In this document: positions 8,873 to 19,018 of the stretch, piece after piece
Position numbering within the stretch: position 1 is the first letter of the stretch
Layout: every line of letters begins with the position of its first letter
DNA from: Rhizobium sp. Q54
GTDB taxonomy: Bacteria; Pseudomonadota; Alphaproteobacteria; UBA2966; CAIVPW01
Direction of reading: 5' to 3'
Length of the DNA stretch: 64,000 nt
NCBI GenBank assembly: GCA_945947575.1
Contig: CAMEYM010000012.1
Coordinates: forward strand, 26,951 to 90,950
Notes under the pieces: generated by a model
Seen by the model: only the letters and a program-made list of their open reading frames with translations
The model's database searches: none
Told to the model about the DNA's origin: nothing
Made by a program: the position numbers and the translations under genes

Positions 8873-8930
8873 CGCCCCATCCTACCCGCAAAGGCGGGCC
8901 ACTGGCGTCTGGCGCCCTTGGGCCCAGTGC

Positions 8931-8936
8931 TATAAT
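8931..8936 (+). promoter_or_regulatory. Perfect TATAAT -10 box just upstream of the second PQQ dehydrogenase
   Basis: TATAAT ends 7 bases before the ATG at 8944. A transcript starting the usual 6-8 bases downstream would begin at or next to the start codon, and there is no Shine-Dalgarno sequence in between, so the mRNA may be leaderless. The -35 region is poor. Confidence 0.4.
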
Positions 8937-8943
8937 CGCAGCA

Positions 8944-10770
8944 ATGAACCGGGCGACTCTCACCTCCACCGTCGCGGCGCTGGCGCTCGCGGTTGCGTTC
9001 CCCGCCGCCGCGCGCGACATGACCCAGGCGCGCCTCGAGAACGCCCACACCGAGCCCGACAACTGGCTGGTGGTCAACGGCACCTATGCCGCGCACCGCT
9101 ACGCCAACCTCGGCCAGATCACCAAGGCCAACATCCAGGACCTCACGCCGCGCATGATGGTGCTGCTCGGCGGCCAGACGCCAGCGCAGGGTGGCCGCTA
9201 TGCGGTGACCCGCCTCGAAGGCACGCCGCTCGCCGAAGACGGATTCCTGTTCGTCTCCGACGGCTGGGGCGCGATCTACAAGATCGACGTGCGTTCCGGC
9301 ACGCGCGCCGACTTCGTCTGGAAGTACGAACCGCAGGTCGACAAGGTGTGGGCCGGCGACGTCGCCTGCTGCGGCATCAACAACCGCGGCGTCGGTCTCT
9401 GGAAAGACAGCGTCATCTCCGTCTCCCTCGACGGCCGCTTGCATCGCATCCACAAAGAGTCGGGGCAGGTGCTCTGGGAGCGCAAGATCTACGACCCCAG
9501 CATCGCCGAGACGCTCACCGTGGCGCCGCTCGTCATCCGCGATCTCGCCATCGTCGGCTCAGCCGGCGGCGAGTACGGCATCCGCGGCTCCCTCGACGCC
9601 ACCGATCTCAACACCGGCAAGCAGGTGTGGCGCACCCACACCGCCGGCGGCAACGATCGCGACCCGAATGAGAAGGCCAAGGCCACCTGGCTCGACACCT
9701 ACAACGCGTGGGAAACCGGCGGCGGCTCGATCTGGCAGACCGGCACATTCGATCCGAAACTCAACCTCACGTACTGGGGCACCGGCAACGCAGGCCCCGA
9801 CTACGATCAGGAGTACCGCCCCGGCGACAACCTCTACGTGGCCTCGCTGTTGGCGCTCAATCCGGACGACGGCTTCATCAAGTGGTTCTTCCAGTACACG
9901 CCCGGTGACCCGTTCGACTTCGACGAGATCGCCGAGCATCCCCTCATCGACATCGACGGCCGCAGCCTCGTCGTGCACGCGGCGCGCAACGGTCACTTCT
10001 ACGGCTTCGATCGCGCCACCGGCGCGTTCCAGTACGGCAAGCAGTACCCGACCGTGGTGACGTGGTCGGGCGGCATCGATCCCAAGACCGGCCGCCCCAT
10101 GACCTACGTGCCGGGCGCGCCGCTGCAGAAGTACGCGCCGGGCACGGTCGCCGACCGGGGCGGCGCCGTCGGCATGTTCTGTCCCGCCATCGCCGGCGGC
10201 AAGAACTGGGAGCCGACGTCCTACAACCCGCAGCGCCGCACCATCTTCGTCACCTCGAACGAGGGCTGCGCCGGCATGCGCACGGTGACGCGCCTCAACC
10301 ACTTCGAGGGGAAGCTCGACGGCACCACCAAGAAGCGATCGATGTGGACCGGCGGCGCCACGCTGAACAACCAGCAGATGCTGGCGCGCGGCGTCACCGA
10401 CACGCGCCCGATCACCATGGCCGGCAACTCGCTCAACGCCATCGACGTCACCAACGGCGAGGTGAAGACCAAGATCAGCCTCAAGGCAAAGATATGGGGC
10501 ACGGTCTCCACCGCCGGCGGCCTGACCTTCGGCTGCGACCAGTTCGGCGACCTGTTGGCTTACGACAGCACCAACCTGGCGCCGCTGTGGTCGTTCAACC
10601 TGGGCAGTCCGTGCGGCGCGCCGCCCATGTCGTTCGCGTTCGCCGGCAAGCAGTACGTCGCCGTGCTCGTCGGCTACTCGCCGCCCAACACCCAGACCGC
10701 AACCCAAGCCGGCCGCCCCGGCGCCAACCTGATGACTCCATCCAACTTCTTGGTGGTGTTCGGGCTCTGA
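8944..10770 (+). CDS. PQQ-dependent alcohol dehydrogenase, lanthanide-type active site (paralogue 2)
   Basis: This 608-residue periplasmic quinoprotein is closely related to the product of 5602-7407. The ATG at 8944 begins a signal peptide (STVAALALAVAFPAAARD). It keeps the adjacent Cys pair (GDVACCGINNRG), the Glu ligand (GSAGGEYGIRG), the Asn ligand (YWGTGNAGPDYD) and the Asp-x-Asp motif (DPFDFDEIAE) expected for lanthanide-containing enzymes. It differs from the first copy by insertions near NDRDPNEKAKATW and in the C-terminal third. The two genes look like an old duplication with the pentapeptide gene between them. Confidence 0.88.
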   Translation: MNRATLTSTVAALALAVAFPAAARDMTQARLENAHTEPDNWLVVNGTYAAHRYANLGQITKANIQDLTPRMMVLLGGQTPAQGGRYAVTRLEGTPLAEDGFLFVSDGWGAIYKIDVRSGTRADFVWKYEPQVDKVWAGDVACCGINNRGVGLWKDSVISVSLDGRLHRIHKESGQVLWERKIYDPSIAETLTVAPLVIRDLAIVGSAGGEYGIRGSLDATDLNTGKQVWRTHTAGGNDRDPNEKAKATWLDTYNAWETGGGSIWQTGTFDPKLNLTYWGTGNAGPDYDQEYRPGDNLYVASLLALNPDDGFIKWFFQYTPGDPFDFDEIAEHPLIDIDGRSLVVHAARNGHFYGFDRATGAFQYGKQYPTVVTWSGGIDPKTGRPMTYVPGAPLQKYAPGTVADRGGAVGMFCPAIAGGKNWEPTSYNPQRRTIFVTSNEGCAGMRTVTRLNHFEGKLDGTTKKRSMWTGGATLNNQQMLARGVTDTRPITMAGNSLNAIDVTNGEVKTKISLKAKIWGTVSTAGGLTFGCDQFGDLLAYDSTNLAPLWSFNLGSPCGAPPMSFAFAGKQYVAVLVGYSPPNTQTATQAGRPGANLMTPSNFLVVFGL

Positions 10771-10796
10771 TAGGCAAGGACCGTCTCCCGCGCGCG

Positions 10797-10844
10797 GTCG
10801 CACGGGACGCGCGCAATGGGCGCGCAGCGCCCCTTCGGGGTGCC
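10797..10844 (+). repeat. GC palindromic element copy after the second PQQ dehydrogenase
   Basis: This copy aligns along its length with the copy inside coaD (29523-29571), sharing GGGCGCGC and the CTTCGG turn. It is followed by GGGTGAGGG, the tail that also follows other copies in the window. Confidence 0.5.
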
Positions 10845-10919
10845 AGAGGGCAGGGTGAGGGTGCGCAGGTCGTGGTGCTCGCCGTCGGGCGAGCCACCGG
10901 GCCGGGTTCGGCCAGCGCG

Positions 10920-11165
10920 CCGCGATGATACCGTTCTGGTCGATGACCGCCGTGAAGGTGCCCGGAGGAAACGGCGGATCGTCGAGCGTCGCCGACAGAG
11001 TCTCGGCCAGGACCGGCAGGATCAGGACGGCCTCGACGTTGCCGCCGCAACGAGCGCCGGATGGTCGAAGGCCACCGTGCCGGCGCCCGGGTCTCGTCCA
11101 ATGACGTAGCCGCTGTCGACGGACATCCCGGTCTTGAGCGCTTGCAGCGCGGGGAAGAAGGCACG
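10920..11165 (-). pseudogene. Frameshifted remnant of an extracellular sensor (Cache-like) domain
   Basis: This lies in a 508-base gap between genes. On the minus strand, one frame reads AFFPALQALKTGMSVDSGYV, then IGRDPGAGTVAFDHPAL, and a neighbouring frame continues as NVEAVLILPVLAETLSATL, then PPGTFTAVIDQNGIIAARWP. Joined, they resemble the ligand-binding sensor half of membrane histidine kinases or cyclases (a modified core, then AVLIL..., then VIDQNG). A frameshift near 11045 and loss of both ends make it a decayed fragment. The rest of the gap holds repeat elements only. Confidence 0.5.
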
Positions 11166-11278
11166 CCTCACGCGTTGGCGCTAGCGCCACTCTCCCAAAG
11201 CCTCACCCCAGCCATAGACCGGCAGCTTCCCGCGGCAGAGGAACCTCCGTGGCGAAGGAGGACCGGGTAGGATGAACC

Positions 11279-12079
11279 ATGAAGATGAAGCCAGGTGTAA
11301 TCGCCGCCGTGGCACTCGCCGCGGCGAGCGCGACATTCGCCCTTGCACCAGGCGCTCGTGCCCAAAATTCCGCCGCGCCTCCGCTGGTGCGTGGGCCCGA
11401 TGCGGCGCGCCCCCTAGGCGACCTGCGTGAGCTCACCGTCGGCAAGCACGCGCGCGAGTTCCCGCTCGAAGGCTACTACGCCTTCGCGTGCGGCTCGAAC
11501 GGCGGCACGCCCCTGGAGCAGATCGATGACTGGACCGGGTTCGGCGCCTGCGCGCGCGACCGCGCCACCGGCCTCCATGAGGTCTACGTCGAGTACGACG
11601 ATGAGGGCGAGTACACCGCCCGCATGCTGCTCGAGTTGTTCGGTGAGCAGGAAGGGCGCCTCGGGCTGCGCAAGTACTACGGCACCAAGGTCGCCGGCCA
11701 TCCTGTCGTGCTCTCGGTGCTGTTCGACGGACGCGGCATCGCCCAGGCGATCCGGGCCGTCACCGACCAGCGTGCAGACCTCGAGTACCGCCGCAACGCC
11801 TACCTGCTGCGCGTGCCGCTGATGAATGCGTTCGGCGCCGAAGGCTGGGGATGCGAGCATCCGCCGCTCGCCAGCGGCGAAACTGCCGTCGGCGCGTTCT
11901 CGGTGAAGATGCGTTGCGAGAAGATCGCGCCCACCGGCCGCCGCATGATCGTCGAGGCGCACCTCTATCGGAAGCCGGGACAGACCGGATACGACCGCGC
12001 CGGCGCCCCGCTCGAAGGCGACTTCTTCAGCCAGGGCCGCTGGGAGATTTGGAACCCGGACTACCGCCCCGCGCCTTAG
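11279..12079 (+). CDS. Secreted protein of unknown function
   Basis: The 266-residue product begins with a signal peptide (VIAAVALAAASATFALAPGARA). The mature part is of mixed composition with several Cys (FACGSNGG, GFGACARD, GWGCEHPP, KMRCEKIA), which could form two disulfides in the periplasm. I do not recognise a family. The gene ends with a 4-base overlap with the convergent peroxidase gene. Confidence 0.7.
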   Translation: MKMKPGVIAAVALAAASATFALAPGARAQNSAAPPLVRGPDAARPLGDLRELTVGKHAREFPLEGYYAFACGSNGGTPLEQIDDWTGFGACARDRATGLHEVYVEYDDEGEYTARMLLELFGEQEGRLGLRKYYGTKVAGHPVVLSVLFDGRGIAQAIRAVTDQRADLEYRRNAYLLRVPLMNAFGAEGWGCEHPPLASGETAVGAFSVKMRCEKIAPTGRRMIVEAHLYRKPGQTGYDRAGAPLEGDFFSQGRWEIWNPDYRPAP

Positions 12080-12627
12080 GCGCGCGCGGCGAGGGCGTCT
12101 TCCAGCACCGCGATCAGGCGCGGATCATCGGGAGTGACATCGGGCTGGAATCGCGCCACCACGGCACCATCGCGCCCGACTACGAACTTCTCGAAGTTCC
12201 ACAGGACATCCGATGCCGATGCGGGCCCGCGTCCGTGCGCGCTCAGCTTCTCGCGCAGCTTGCTGCTGCCCTCGTGCTGCGGCCGCGCCGCGACCAACGC
12301 GCTGTACAGCGGGTGCCGTTCGGGCCCGACGACGGTGATCTTCTTGAACATCGGAAACTCGACGCCGTAATTGGTGCTGCAGAAGGCAACGATTTCCGAT
12401 TCGGTGCCCGGCTCCTGGCGGCCGAAATCATTCGCCGGAAAACCGAGGATCTCGAGCCCGAGTCCGCGCTTCTCCGCGTACAGGCGCTGCAGCGCCTCGT
12501 ATTGCGGCGTCAGTCCGCACTTCGAGGCGACGTTGACGACGAGCAGTACCTTGCCGCGGTACTCGCCGAGGGTCGCCGCCCGCCCGTCGATGCGGGCGAC
12601 GGGGATGGAATAGAGGTTATCGGTCAT
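12076..12627 (-). CDS. Glutathione peroxidase family thiol peroxidase
   Basis: This 183-residue protein reduces hydroperoxides using a thiol donor. It has the GPx active-site strand VLLVVNVASKCG with peroxidatic Cys37 (Cys, not selenocysteine), the LGFPANDFGRQEPG motif and the C-terminal WNFEKFVVGRDG block that carries the Trp/Asn of the catalytic tetrad. Bacterial Cys-type members often use thioredoxin rather than glutathione. No signal peptide is seen, so it is cytoplasmic. The start is the ATG at 12627. Confidence 0.92.
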   Translation of the reverse strand: MTDNLYSIPVARIDGRAATLGEYRGKVLLVVNVASKCGLTPQYEALQRLYAEKRGLGLEILGFPANDFGRQEPGTESEIVAFCSTNYGVEFPMFKKITVVGPERHPLYSALVAARPQHEGSSKLREKLSAHGRGPASASDVLWNFEKFVVGRDGAVVARFQPDVTPDDPRLIAVLEDALAARA

Positions 12628-12707
12628 CTTGATTGGCGATTGGCGAGGGCTTTCACCGCCACCACAAGGAGGTAAACGGGCGTAGGTGGAAGCCGCCCCG
12701 GCGCGCG

Positions 12708-13199
12708 CTAGCAGTTCTGGAAGTTGGCCTTCTTGCAGGCCGCCGCCAAGTCACGGGCCTTCTGCTGGTCCGGGCGCGTGAGCTTCGGCTCGAGTGCGAC
12801 GCGGTCGATCTCGCGCTCCTCGTCCTTCTCGGCCGCCAGCGTGTACCACATGAGTGCCTTGACGAGGTCCTCCGCGACGCCCGCGCCGCGCTCGTACATT
12901 ACGCCGACCAGCGACATGGCCTGGACTTCGCCCCGCGCGGCGGCAAGTCCATAGAGCCGCGCCGCCTCGGTGAGGTTGCGCTCGACGCCGCGCCCAAAGG
13001 CATACTGCAGGCCGAGCGCGATCTGGGCGCCCGGATGCCCTGCTTCGACGGCCACCTTGAACAGCCGCTCGGCGTTGGCGTAGTCGCCCTTGTCGTAGGC
13101 GTCGAGCCCGTCCTCGTACGGACCGGCGAGGGCCGGAGCGACCCAGGTCCCGACGAGAAGCAGACCGGCCGCCAGCAATGCACGCAGCCCGGCGCGCAT
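12708..13199 (-). CDS. Secreted Sel1-repeat protein
   Basis: This 163-residue protein has a signal peptide (LLAAGLLLVGTWVAPALAG) and Sel1-like TPR units (AERLFKVAVEAGHPGAQIAL, then EAARLYGLAAARGEVQAM). Two Cys near the C-terminus (ACKKANFQNC) may form a disulfide. Such proteins act as periplasmic protein-protein scaffolds. Two further secreted Sel1 proteins occur in this window (20219-21034 and 46358-46861), and the one at 46358 is most similar in layout. Confidence 0.85.
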   Translation of the reverse strand: MRAGLRALLAAGLLLVGTWVAPALAGPYEDGLDAYDKGDYANAERLFKVAVEAGHPGAQIALGLQYAFGRGVERNLTEAARLYGLAAARGEVQAMSLVGVMYERGAGVAEDLVKALMWYTLAAEKDEEREIDRVALEPKLTRPDQQKARDLAAACKKANFQNC

Positions 13200-13200
13200 C

Positions 13201-13848
13201 TCAGGAGATGAATTCGGCGAAGTGGCGCATGCCGAGCATGGCGAACAGCATCGGCAGCGAGAGCATCAAGTTGGTGCGCGAGGCGAGGAATGCCATGCGC
13301 GCCGCTTTCTTCTTCTCGTCGTCGGTGGCGGTGACAATGCCAAGCGCCTTCTTCTGGTTCGGCCAGATGATGAACCAGACGTTGAACGCCATAATCAGCG
13401 CGAACCAGATGCCGAAGCCGATGATCGACGTATCGGCGCCGCGGTCGGTCAGGCCGAGGGCGAATGCATCGACGATATAGCGGCCTGCGCCAGCCAGGAT
13501 CACTCCGAACAGCACCGTCGACGCGGCCGCCCAGCGGAACCACCACAACGCGCGCGGCGCGATGAACTTGCTCACCGCCGGTTTCAGCTCGGCGGGGATC
13601 TCCGCCATGCTCGGCACCTGCACGAAGTTGAAGTACCAGAGCAGGCCGATCCACATGATGCCCGACACCACGTGCGCCCACCGCGCCACGAAGATGGCGA
13701 TGCTCATGCCGCCCCCGCCGCCTTCGCCTTCCGGCAAGGAGGCGCCGACGCCGTGGTCGGCGATACCCATGACGGCCAGCACCATCACGACGGTGAGCAC
13801 CAGGCCGAGCACCACGGTGGTTTGCAGCGAATCGAATGGACTCTTCAT
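13201..13848 (-). CDS. Urate-hydroxylase (PuuD) N-terminal-type membrane protein
   Basis: The 215-residue integral membrane protein carries the Urate_ox_N-type motif ARWAHVVSGIMWIGLLWYFN followed by FVQVPSM, and further helices around FGIWFALIMAFNVWFIIWP and LMLSLPMLFAML. Full-length PuuD enzymes have a C-terminal cytochrome c domain, which is absent here, so urate oxidation is not assured; many alphaproteobacteria encode such short membrane-only versions. The ATG at 13848 (MKSPFDS) is preferred over one 75 bases upstream that would add an Arg-rich leader. It ends two bases before the Sel1 gene starts, so the two are likely co-transcribed. Confidence 0.7.
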   Translation of the reverse strand: MKSPFDSLQTTVVLGLVLTVVMVLAVMGIADHGVGASLPEGEGGGGGMSIAIFVARWAHVVSGIMWIGLLWYFNFVQVPSMAEIPAELKPAVSKFIAPRALWWFRWAAASTVLFGVILAGAGRYIVDAFALGLTDRGADTSIIGFGIWFALIMAFNVWFIIWPNQKKALGIVTATDDEKKKAARMAFLASRTNLMLSLPMLFAMLGMRHFAEFIS

Positions 13849-13978
13849 GATGGGACACCTCGTTGCGCGGGCGCGCGCGCGCCGCGATGGTCGCGGACGC
13901 GCGCAGGCCGCAATGGTAGTCACAAAATGTAGTGCCCCGCAAGGATAGGGCCGCCGCTATGTGGTATGCAGAGGCGTC

Positions 13979-14680
13979 ATGTCCGAGTTCGTCCGCGACG
14001 CCGATCGCGACCGCTTCTGGTGCGTACAGTTCGCGCCGCCCGCCGCCCGTCCCGCCATGCTGGCCGTACTCGCGTTCGCCCTCGAAGTGAACGCGGTGCA
14101 ATCGCGCACCACGCGCGAGCCGCTGATGGGCGCCCTGCGCTTCGCCTGGTGGCGCGAGGGCCTCGACAAGATCTTCGCCCAGGGGCACCTGCCGACGCAC
14201 CCCGTGCTGGAAGCGCTCGCCGCCGCCGTGCGCACCCACGGCCTGGCGCGCGAGCTTCTCGATCAGCTGATCGACTCCGCCGAGATGACCGCCGGCGGTG
14301 GCGCCCAGGATTTCGAAGGCTTGGTCGCTCGCTGCACCACCGAAGGCGCGGCGCCGCTCAGCCTGTGGCTGCGGATCCTCGACGCCGAAAGCCGCGCCAC
14401 CCAAGCGGCCGTCACCGCCGCCGGTACCGCCTGGTCCCTGACGCGCCACGCCCACGGCCGCGCCGACCGCGACGCCGTCCTCGCACTCGCCGCCGAGACC
14501 ATCGCCCGCGGCCGCGCCCAGCGCCCCGATGTCTTGGATGCCGCGATCCCGGCGCTGCTGCCGATGCCGCTCGCCGCGCGCTCCCTGCGCCTCCTGAAGA
14601 AGGGCAGGGACCCCGCGACCGACTTCCGCGTCCTGCGCCAGCTGTCGCTGCTCGGCTACGCGCTATTCAGCAGCTACTGA
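13979..14680 (+). CDS. Squalene/phytoene synthase-like protein (NDUFAF6 type)
   Basis: The 233-residue protein matches the short squalene/phytoene synthase family that includes mitochondrial NDUFAF6: an N-terminal FWCVQFAPP, then [20 protein letters not shown], a central helical region and a C-terminal [11 protein letters not shown]. The double Asp-rich motifs of true prenyl-condensing enzymes are not evident, so an assembly-factor-like or unknown role is more likely than terpene synthesis. The ATG at 13979 is chosen over one 18 bases upstream. It overlaps the convergent trmFO gene by 18 bases. Confidence 0.75.
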   Translation: MSEFVRDADRDRFWCVQFAPPAARPAMLAVLAFALEVNAVQSRTTREPLMGALRFAWWREGLDKIFAQGHLPTHPVLEALAAAVRTHGLARELLDQLIDSAEMTAGGGAQDFEGLVARCTTEGAAPLSLWLRILDAESRATQAAVTAAGTAWSLTRHAHGRADRDAVLALAAETIARGRAQRPDVLDAAIPALLPMPLAARSLRLLKKGRDPATDFRVLRQLSLLGYALFSSY

Positions 14681-16006
14681 GGTCTCGCCCGCCGCGAGCC
14701 ACGCGCCGAAGTCCGCGCGCGCGCGCTTGACCATCGCGCTCTTGCGGTCGTCCTTGCGTCCTGCCCCCGGCACCTCCGGGAACAGCCCGAAGTTCGCGTT
14801 CATCGGCTGGAAATCGCCGATCGATCCGCCCGTGATGTGGTTGACCAGCGCGCCCATCGACGTCGTCGCCGGCGGCGCCAGCGGCGCCAAACCGCGCCGC
14901 TCGGCCGCCGCAAAGCGTCCGGTCAGCAATCCCATCGCCGCGCTCTCGACGTAGCCCTCGACGCCCGTGATCTGCCCGGCAAAGCGAATGCTCGGCCGCG
15001 CCTTCAGCCGCAGCGTCCCGTCGAGCAGCTTGGGGCTGTTCAGGAACGTATTGCGATGGATGCCGCCCAGCCGCGCGAAGTTCGCGTCCGCCAGTCCCGG
15101 AATCGTGCGGAACACCCGCACCTGGTCGCCATACTTCATCTTGGTCTGGAAGCCGACGATGTTGAACAGCGTTCCGAGCGCGTTGTCCTGGCGCAGCTGC
15201 ACCACCGCCCACGGCCGCCGTCCGGTGCGCGGATCGTCGAGTCCGACCGGCTTCATCGGCCCGAAGCGCAGCGTCTCGCGCCCGCGCTCGGCCATCACCT
15301 CGATGGGCAGGCAGCCGTTGAAGTACGGCGTATCCTTCTCCCACTCCTTGAACTCGGTCTTCTCGGCGGCGAGTAGCGCGTCGATGAACGCCTCATACTC
15401 GTCCTTGTTCATCGGGCAGTTCAGGTAGTCCTTGCCGCCGCCCTTGTCGTAGCGCGACTGCATCCACGCGATGCTGCGATCGACGCTCTCGCCATGCACG
15501 ATCGGCGCGATCGCGTCGAAGAACGCGAGTGAATCCTCGCCCGTCAGCGAGCGAATGCCGTACGCCAGGGCAGGGGAGGTGAGCGGGCCCGTCGCGATGA
15601 TCACCGAGTCCCACTCCGCCGGCGGCAGCCCGGGGACTTCCGTGCGCTCGACCGTGACACGCGGATGGTTCACCAGCGCACTCTCGACCGCCTCCGCGAA
15701 CCCGACGCGATCCACCGCCAGCGCCGCACCCGCCGGCACCCGATGCGCGTCCGCCGCGCGCAGGATCAGCGACCCCGCCCGCCGCAGCTCCTCGTGCAGC
15801 AGCCCGACCGCATTGGTGTCCGCATCGTCCGAGCGGAACGAATTCGAGCACACCAGCTCGGCCAGGCTCGATGTCACATGCGCCTCGGTCTTTTTCACCG
15901 GCCGCATCTCATGGATCACCACCGGCAGCCCCGCCTCGGCGATCTGCCACGCGGCCTCCGAGCCGGCGAGTCCGCCGCCGACGATGTGCACCGGTTGGAT
16001 GGTCAC
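14663..16006 (-). CDS. trmFO: Methylenetetrahydrofolate--tRNA-(uracil-5-)-methyltransferase TrmFO
   Basis: TrmFO makes 5-methyluridine at position 54 in the T-loop of tRNAs, using methylenetetrahydrofolate and FAD. The 447-residue protein begins with the FAD-binding [20 protein letters not shown], then VIHEMRP and the family hallmark [12 protein letters not shown]. Later blocks include [15 protein letters not shown] and [10 protein letters not shown]. The start overlaps the uvrA stop by 4 bases, so uvrA and trmFO are translationally coupled. Confidence 0.95.
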   Translation of the reverse strand: MTIQPVHIVGGGLAGSEAAWQIAEAGLPVVIHEMRPVKKTEAHVTSSLAELVCSNSFRSDDADTNAVGLLHEELRRAGSLILRAADAHRVPAGAALAVDRVGFAEAVESALVNHPRVTVERTEVPGLPPAEWDSVIIATGPLTSPALAYGIRSLTGEDSLAFFDAIAPIVHGESVDRSIAWMQSRYDKGGGKDYLNCPMNKDEYEAFIDALLAAEKTEFKEWEKDTPYFNGCLPIEVMAERGRETLRFGPMKPVGLDDPRTGRRPWAVVQLRQDNALGTLFNIVGFQTKMKYGDQVRVFRTIPGLADANFARLGGIHRNTFLNSPKLLDGTLRLKARPSIRFAGQITGVEGYVESAAMGLLTGRFAAAERRGLAPLAPPATTSMGALVNHITGGSIGDFQPMNANFGLFPEVPGAGRKDDRKSAMVKRARADFGAWLAAGETSVAAE

Positions 16007-18888
16007 GACGCCTTCCGCCGCTTGCCCTGGATGTCGGTCTTCAGATGTGTGCGCGTGCCCGCGCCGCGTGCCAGCACCGGCGCCAGGTACTGCCCGGTGT
16101 AGCTGCCGCTCGTCGCCGCCACTTCCTCCGGCGTGCCGACCGCGACGATGTGGCCGCCCTTGTTGCCGCCCTCCGGCCCCAAGTCGATCAGCCAGTCGGC
16201 GATCTTGATGATGTCGAGGTTGTGCTCGATCACCACCACCGTGTTGCCGGTCTCGACCAGCGCCTGGATCACCTCGATCAGCTTGCGCACGTCCTCGAAG
16301 TGCAAACCCGTCGTCGGTTCATCCAGGATGTACAGCGTCTGTCCGGTGCTGCGTCGCGACAATTCGCGCGACAGCTTGATGCGCTGCGCCTCGCCGCCCG
16401 ACAGCGTCGTCGCCTGCTGGCCGACGTGGATGTAGCCGAGCCCGACTTTCTGCAGCATCTCCATCTTGTCGCGGATGCTCGGCACCGCGGCGAAGAACTC
16501 CGTTGCCTCGTCGATGGTCATGTCGAGCACGTCGGCGATCGACTTGTCCTTGAAGGTGATCTCCAGCGTCTCGCGGTTGAAGCGCCGGCCCTTGCACACG
16601 TCGCACTGCACGTACACGTCGGGCAGGAAGTGCATCTCGATCTTGATGAGGCCGTCGCCCTGGCATGCTTCACAGCGCCCGCCCTGCACGTTGAACGAGA
16701 AGCGCCCCGCCTTGTAGCCGCGCGCCGTCGATTCGGGCAGCTGCGCGAACCAATCGCGCATCGGCGTGAATGCGCCGGTGTAGGTGGCGGGATTGGAGCG
16801 CGGCGTGCGCCCGATCGGCGACTGGTCGATGTCCACGACCTTGTCGAGGAACTCCATGCCCTCGATCGCCTGGTGCGCGCCCGGCGCGTCGCGCGTACCC
16901 ATGAGGCGCCGCGCCACCGCCTTGTAGAGCGTCTCGATGACCAGCGTGCTCTTGCCGCTGCCCGATACTCCCGTGACGCACGTCAGCGTCCCCAGCGGAA
17001 TCGCCGCCGTGACGTTGGCGAGGTTGTTCTCCTTCGCGCCGATCACCTTCAGGAATTGTCCCGGCTTGCCCGGCCGCCGGTGCGCCGGCAGCGGCACCTG
17101 GCGCACGCGGCTCAGGTACTGCCCGGTCAGCGACTCCGGCGATTTCAGGATCTTGGCCGGCGGCCCTTCCGCGATGATGCGCCCGCCGTGGATTCCGGCG
17201 CCCGGTCCCATGTCGATGACATGATCCGCGGCCATGATCGCATCCTCGTCGTGCTCCACCACGATCACGGTGTTGCCGATGTCGCGCAGGCGTACCAGCG
17301 TCGTCAGCAGCCGCGCATTGTCGCGCTGGTGCAGTCCGATCGACGGCTCGTCCAGTACGTACAGCACGCCGGTCAGCCCGGAGCCGATCTGCGAGGCGAG
17401 CCGGATGCGCTGGCTCTCGCCGCCCGACAGCGTCCCGGACTGCCGCGCCAGGGTCAGGTAGCCCAAGCCAACATTCAGCAGGAATCCCAACCGCTCGTTG
17501 ATCTCCTTCAGCACCCGCTCGGCGATCTCGTTGTGCTTGGCCGACAGCTTCTTGGGCATCTCCGCGAACCACTTCACCGCCGCCTCGATCGACATCGCCG
17601 ACGCATCGGCGATGTTCATGTTGGCGATCTTCACCGCCAGCGCTTCCGCCTTCAGGCGGTCGCCGTGGCACGCCTCGCACGGTGCGGTGTTCTGGAAGCG
17701 CGACATATCCTCGCGCGCCCAGTTCGACTCGGTCGTGCGGAAGCGCCGTTCCATGTTGGGGATGATCCCCTCGAACGGCTTCTTCGAGCTGTACTTGTGG
17801 TTGCCCTCGTTGAAGCTGATGGTGATCGGGTCCTCGCCCGAGCCATGCAGGATCACGTGCTGCGCTTCCTCGGGCAGCTCGGCCCACGGCGTGCGCATGC
17901 TGATCTTCAAATGCCGCGCCAGGCTCTGCAGCGTCTGCAGATAGAAGTGCGAGCTCGAGCGCTGCCACGGCGCGATCGCGCCTTCCTCCAGGCTGAGGCG
18001 CGTATCCGGCACCACCATGTTCGGATCGAAGAAGATGCGCGTCCCCAACCCGTCGCACACCGGGCACGCGCCGAACGGATTGTTGAACGAGAACAGCCGC
18101 GGCTCGATTTCCTCGATGGTGAATCCCGACACTGGGCAGGCGAACTTCGCCGAGAACACGGTGCGCTCGCCGCTGTCCGCGTTTTCCGCAAAGATGATGC
18201 CGTCGCTCAGCCCCAGTGCCTGCTCGACCGAGTCCGCCAGCCGGTTGCCGAGGTCCGGTTTCACCACGACGCGGTCCACCACGACCTCGATGTCGTGCTT
18301 CACCTTCTTGTTGAGGGCGGGCACCTCGTCGATCTCATAGACCTTGCCGTCGACCTTCACGCGCTGGTATCCGCGCTTCTGCAGGATCGCCAGCTCTTTG
18401 CGGTACTCGCCCTTGCGTCCGCGCACCAGCGGCGCCAACAGCAACAGCTTCGTTCCCGCCGGCATCGCGTTGATGCGGTCCACCATCTGGCTCACCGTCT
18501 GGCTCTCGATGGGCAGGCCGGTGGCGGGCGAGTAGGGGATGCCGATGCGCGCGTACAAGAGGCGCAGGTAGTCGTGGATCTCGGTGACCGTGCCCACCGT
18601 CGAGCGCGGATTCTTCGACGTCGTCTTCTGCTCGATGGCGATGGCCGGCGACAGTCCCTCAATCGACTCGACGTCCGGCTTCTGCATCAGCTCCAGGAAC
18701 TGCCGCGCATACGCCGACAAGCTCTCGACGTAGCGCCGCTGCCCCTCGGCATAGATCGTGTCGAACGCCAGGGTGGACTTCCCCGACCCCGACAGCCCGG
18801 TGATGACGACCAGCCGGTCGCGCGGAATCACCACGTCGATGTTCTTGAGGTTGTGCTCTTTGGCACCGCGGATGGTGATCGACTGCAT
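16003..18888 (-). CDS. uvrA: Excinuclease ABC subunit A
   Basis: UvrA is the damage-sensing ATPase of nucleotide excision repair. The 961-residue protein has two ABC ATPase halves (Walker [14 protein letters not shown] and [13 protein letters not shown]; signature motifs [13 protein letters not shown] and [13 protein letters not shown]) and zinc-binding modules ([16 protein letters not shown] with CDVCKGRR, and CEACHGDR). The frame continues 120 bases upstream, but the ATG at 18888 ([14 protein letters not shown]) is the standard UvrA start. It is divergent from ssb, with 130 bases between, a common bacterial arrangement that suits shared damage-responsive control, though I see no clear LexA box. 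Confidence 0.97.
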   Translation of the reverse strand: MQSITIRGAKEHNLKNIDVVIPRDRLVVITGLSGSGKSTLAFDTIYAEGQRRYVESLSAYARQFLELMQKPDVESIEGLSPAIAIEQKTTSKNPRSTVGTVTEIHDYLRLLYARIGIPYSPATGLPIESQTVSQMVDRINAMPAGTKLLLLAPLVRGRKGEYRKELAILQKRGYQRVKVDGKVYEIDEVPALNKKVKHDIEVVVDRVVVKPDLGNRLADSVEQALGLSDGIIFAENADSGERTVFSAKFACPVSGFTIEEIEPRLFSFNNPFGACPVCDGLGTRIFFDPNMVVPDTRLSLEEGAIAPWQRSSSHFYLQTLQSLARHLKISMRTPWAELPEEAQHVILHGSGEDPITISFNEGNHKYSSKKPFEGIIPNMERRFRTTESNWAREDMSRFQNTAPCEACHGDRLKAEALAVKIANMNIADASAMSIEAAVKWFAEMPKKLSAKHNEIAERVLKEINERLGFLLNVGLGYLTLARQSGTLSGGESQRIRLASQIGSGLTGVLYVLDEPSIGLHQRDNARLLTTLVRLRDIGNTVIVVEHDEDAIMAADHVIDMGPGAGIHGGRIIAEGPPAKILKSPESLTGQYLSRVRQVPLPAHRRPGKPGQFLKVIGAKENNLANVTAAIPLGTLTCVTGVSGSGKSTLVIETLYKAVARRLMGTRDAPGAHQAIEGMEFLDKVVDIDQSPIGRTPRSNPATYTGAFTPMRDWFAQLPESTARGYKAGRFSFNVQGGRCEACQGDGLIKIEMHFLPDVYVQCDVCKGRRFNRETLEITFKDKSIADVLDMTIDEATEFFAAVPSIRDKMEMLQKVGLGYIHVGQQATTLSGGEAQRIKLSRELSRRSTGQTLYILDEPTTGLHFEDVRKLIEVIQALVETGNTVVVIEHNLDIIKIADWLIDLGPEGGNKGGHIVAVGTPEEVAATSGSYTGQYLAPVLARGAGTRTHLKTDIQGKRRKAS

Positions 18889-19018
18889 GGGGCCCCAAAC
18901 GGACTTTTTCGACCGCGCTGAGCTAGGCCGAAACGGGCCATTGTAAAGGCTCGCGCCCGCGAATTGCGAATCTGGGAGCACCCCGCTAGGGTGACCAAAA
19001 TTCAGCACTGGGGGTCAC

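Noticed and set aside
12076..12627. Selenocysteine-containing glutathione peroxidase.
   Set aside because: The active-site codon in ASKCG is an ordinary Cys codon.
13201..13848. Complete urate oxidase (PuuD with cytochrome).
   Set aside because: The protein stops after the membrane domain and no CxxCH motif follows in any frame, so only membrane-domain similarity is claimed.
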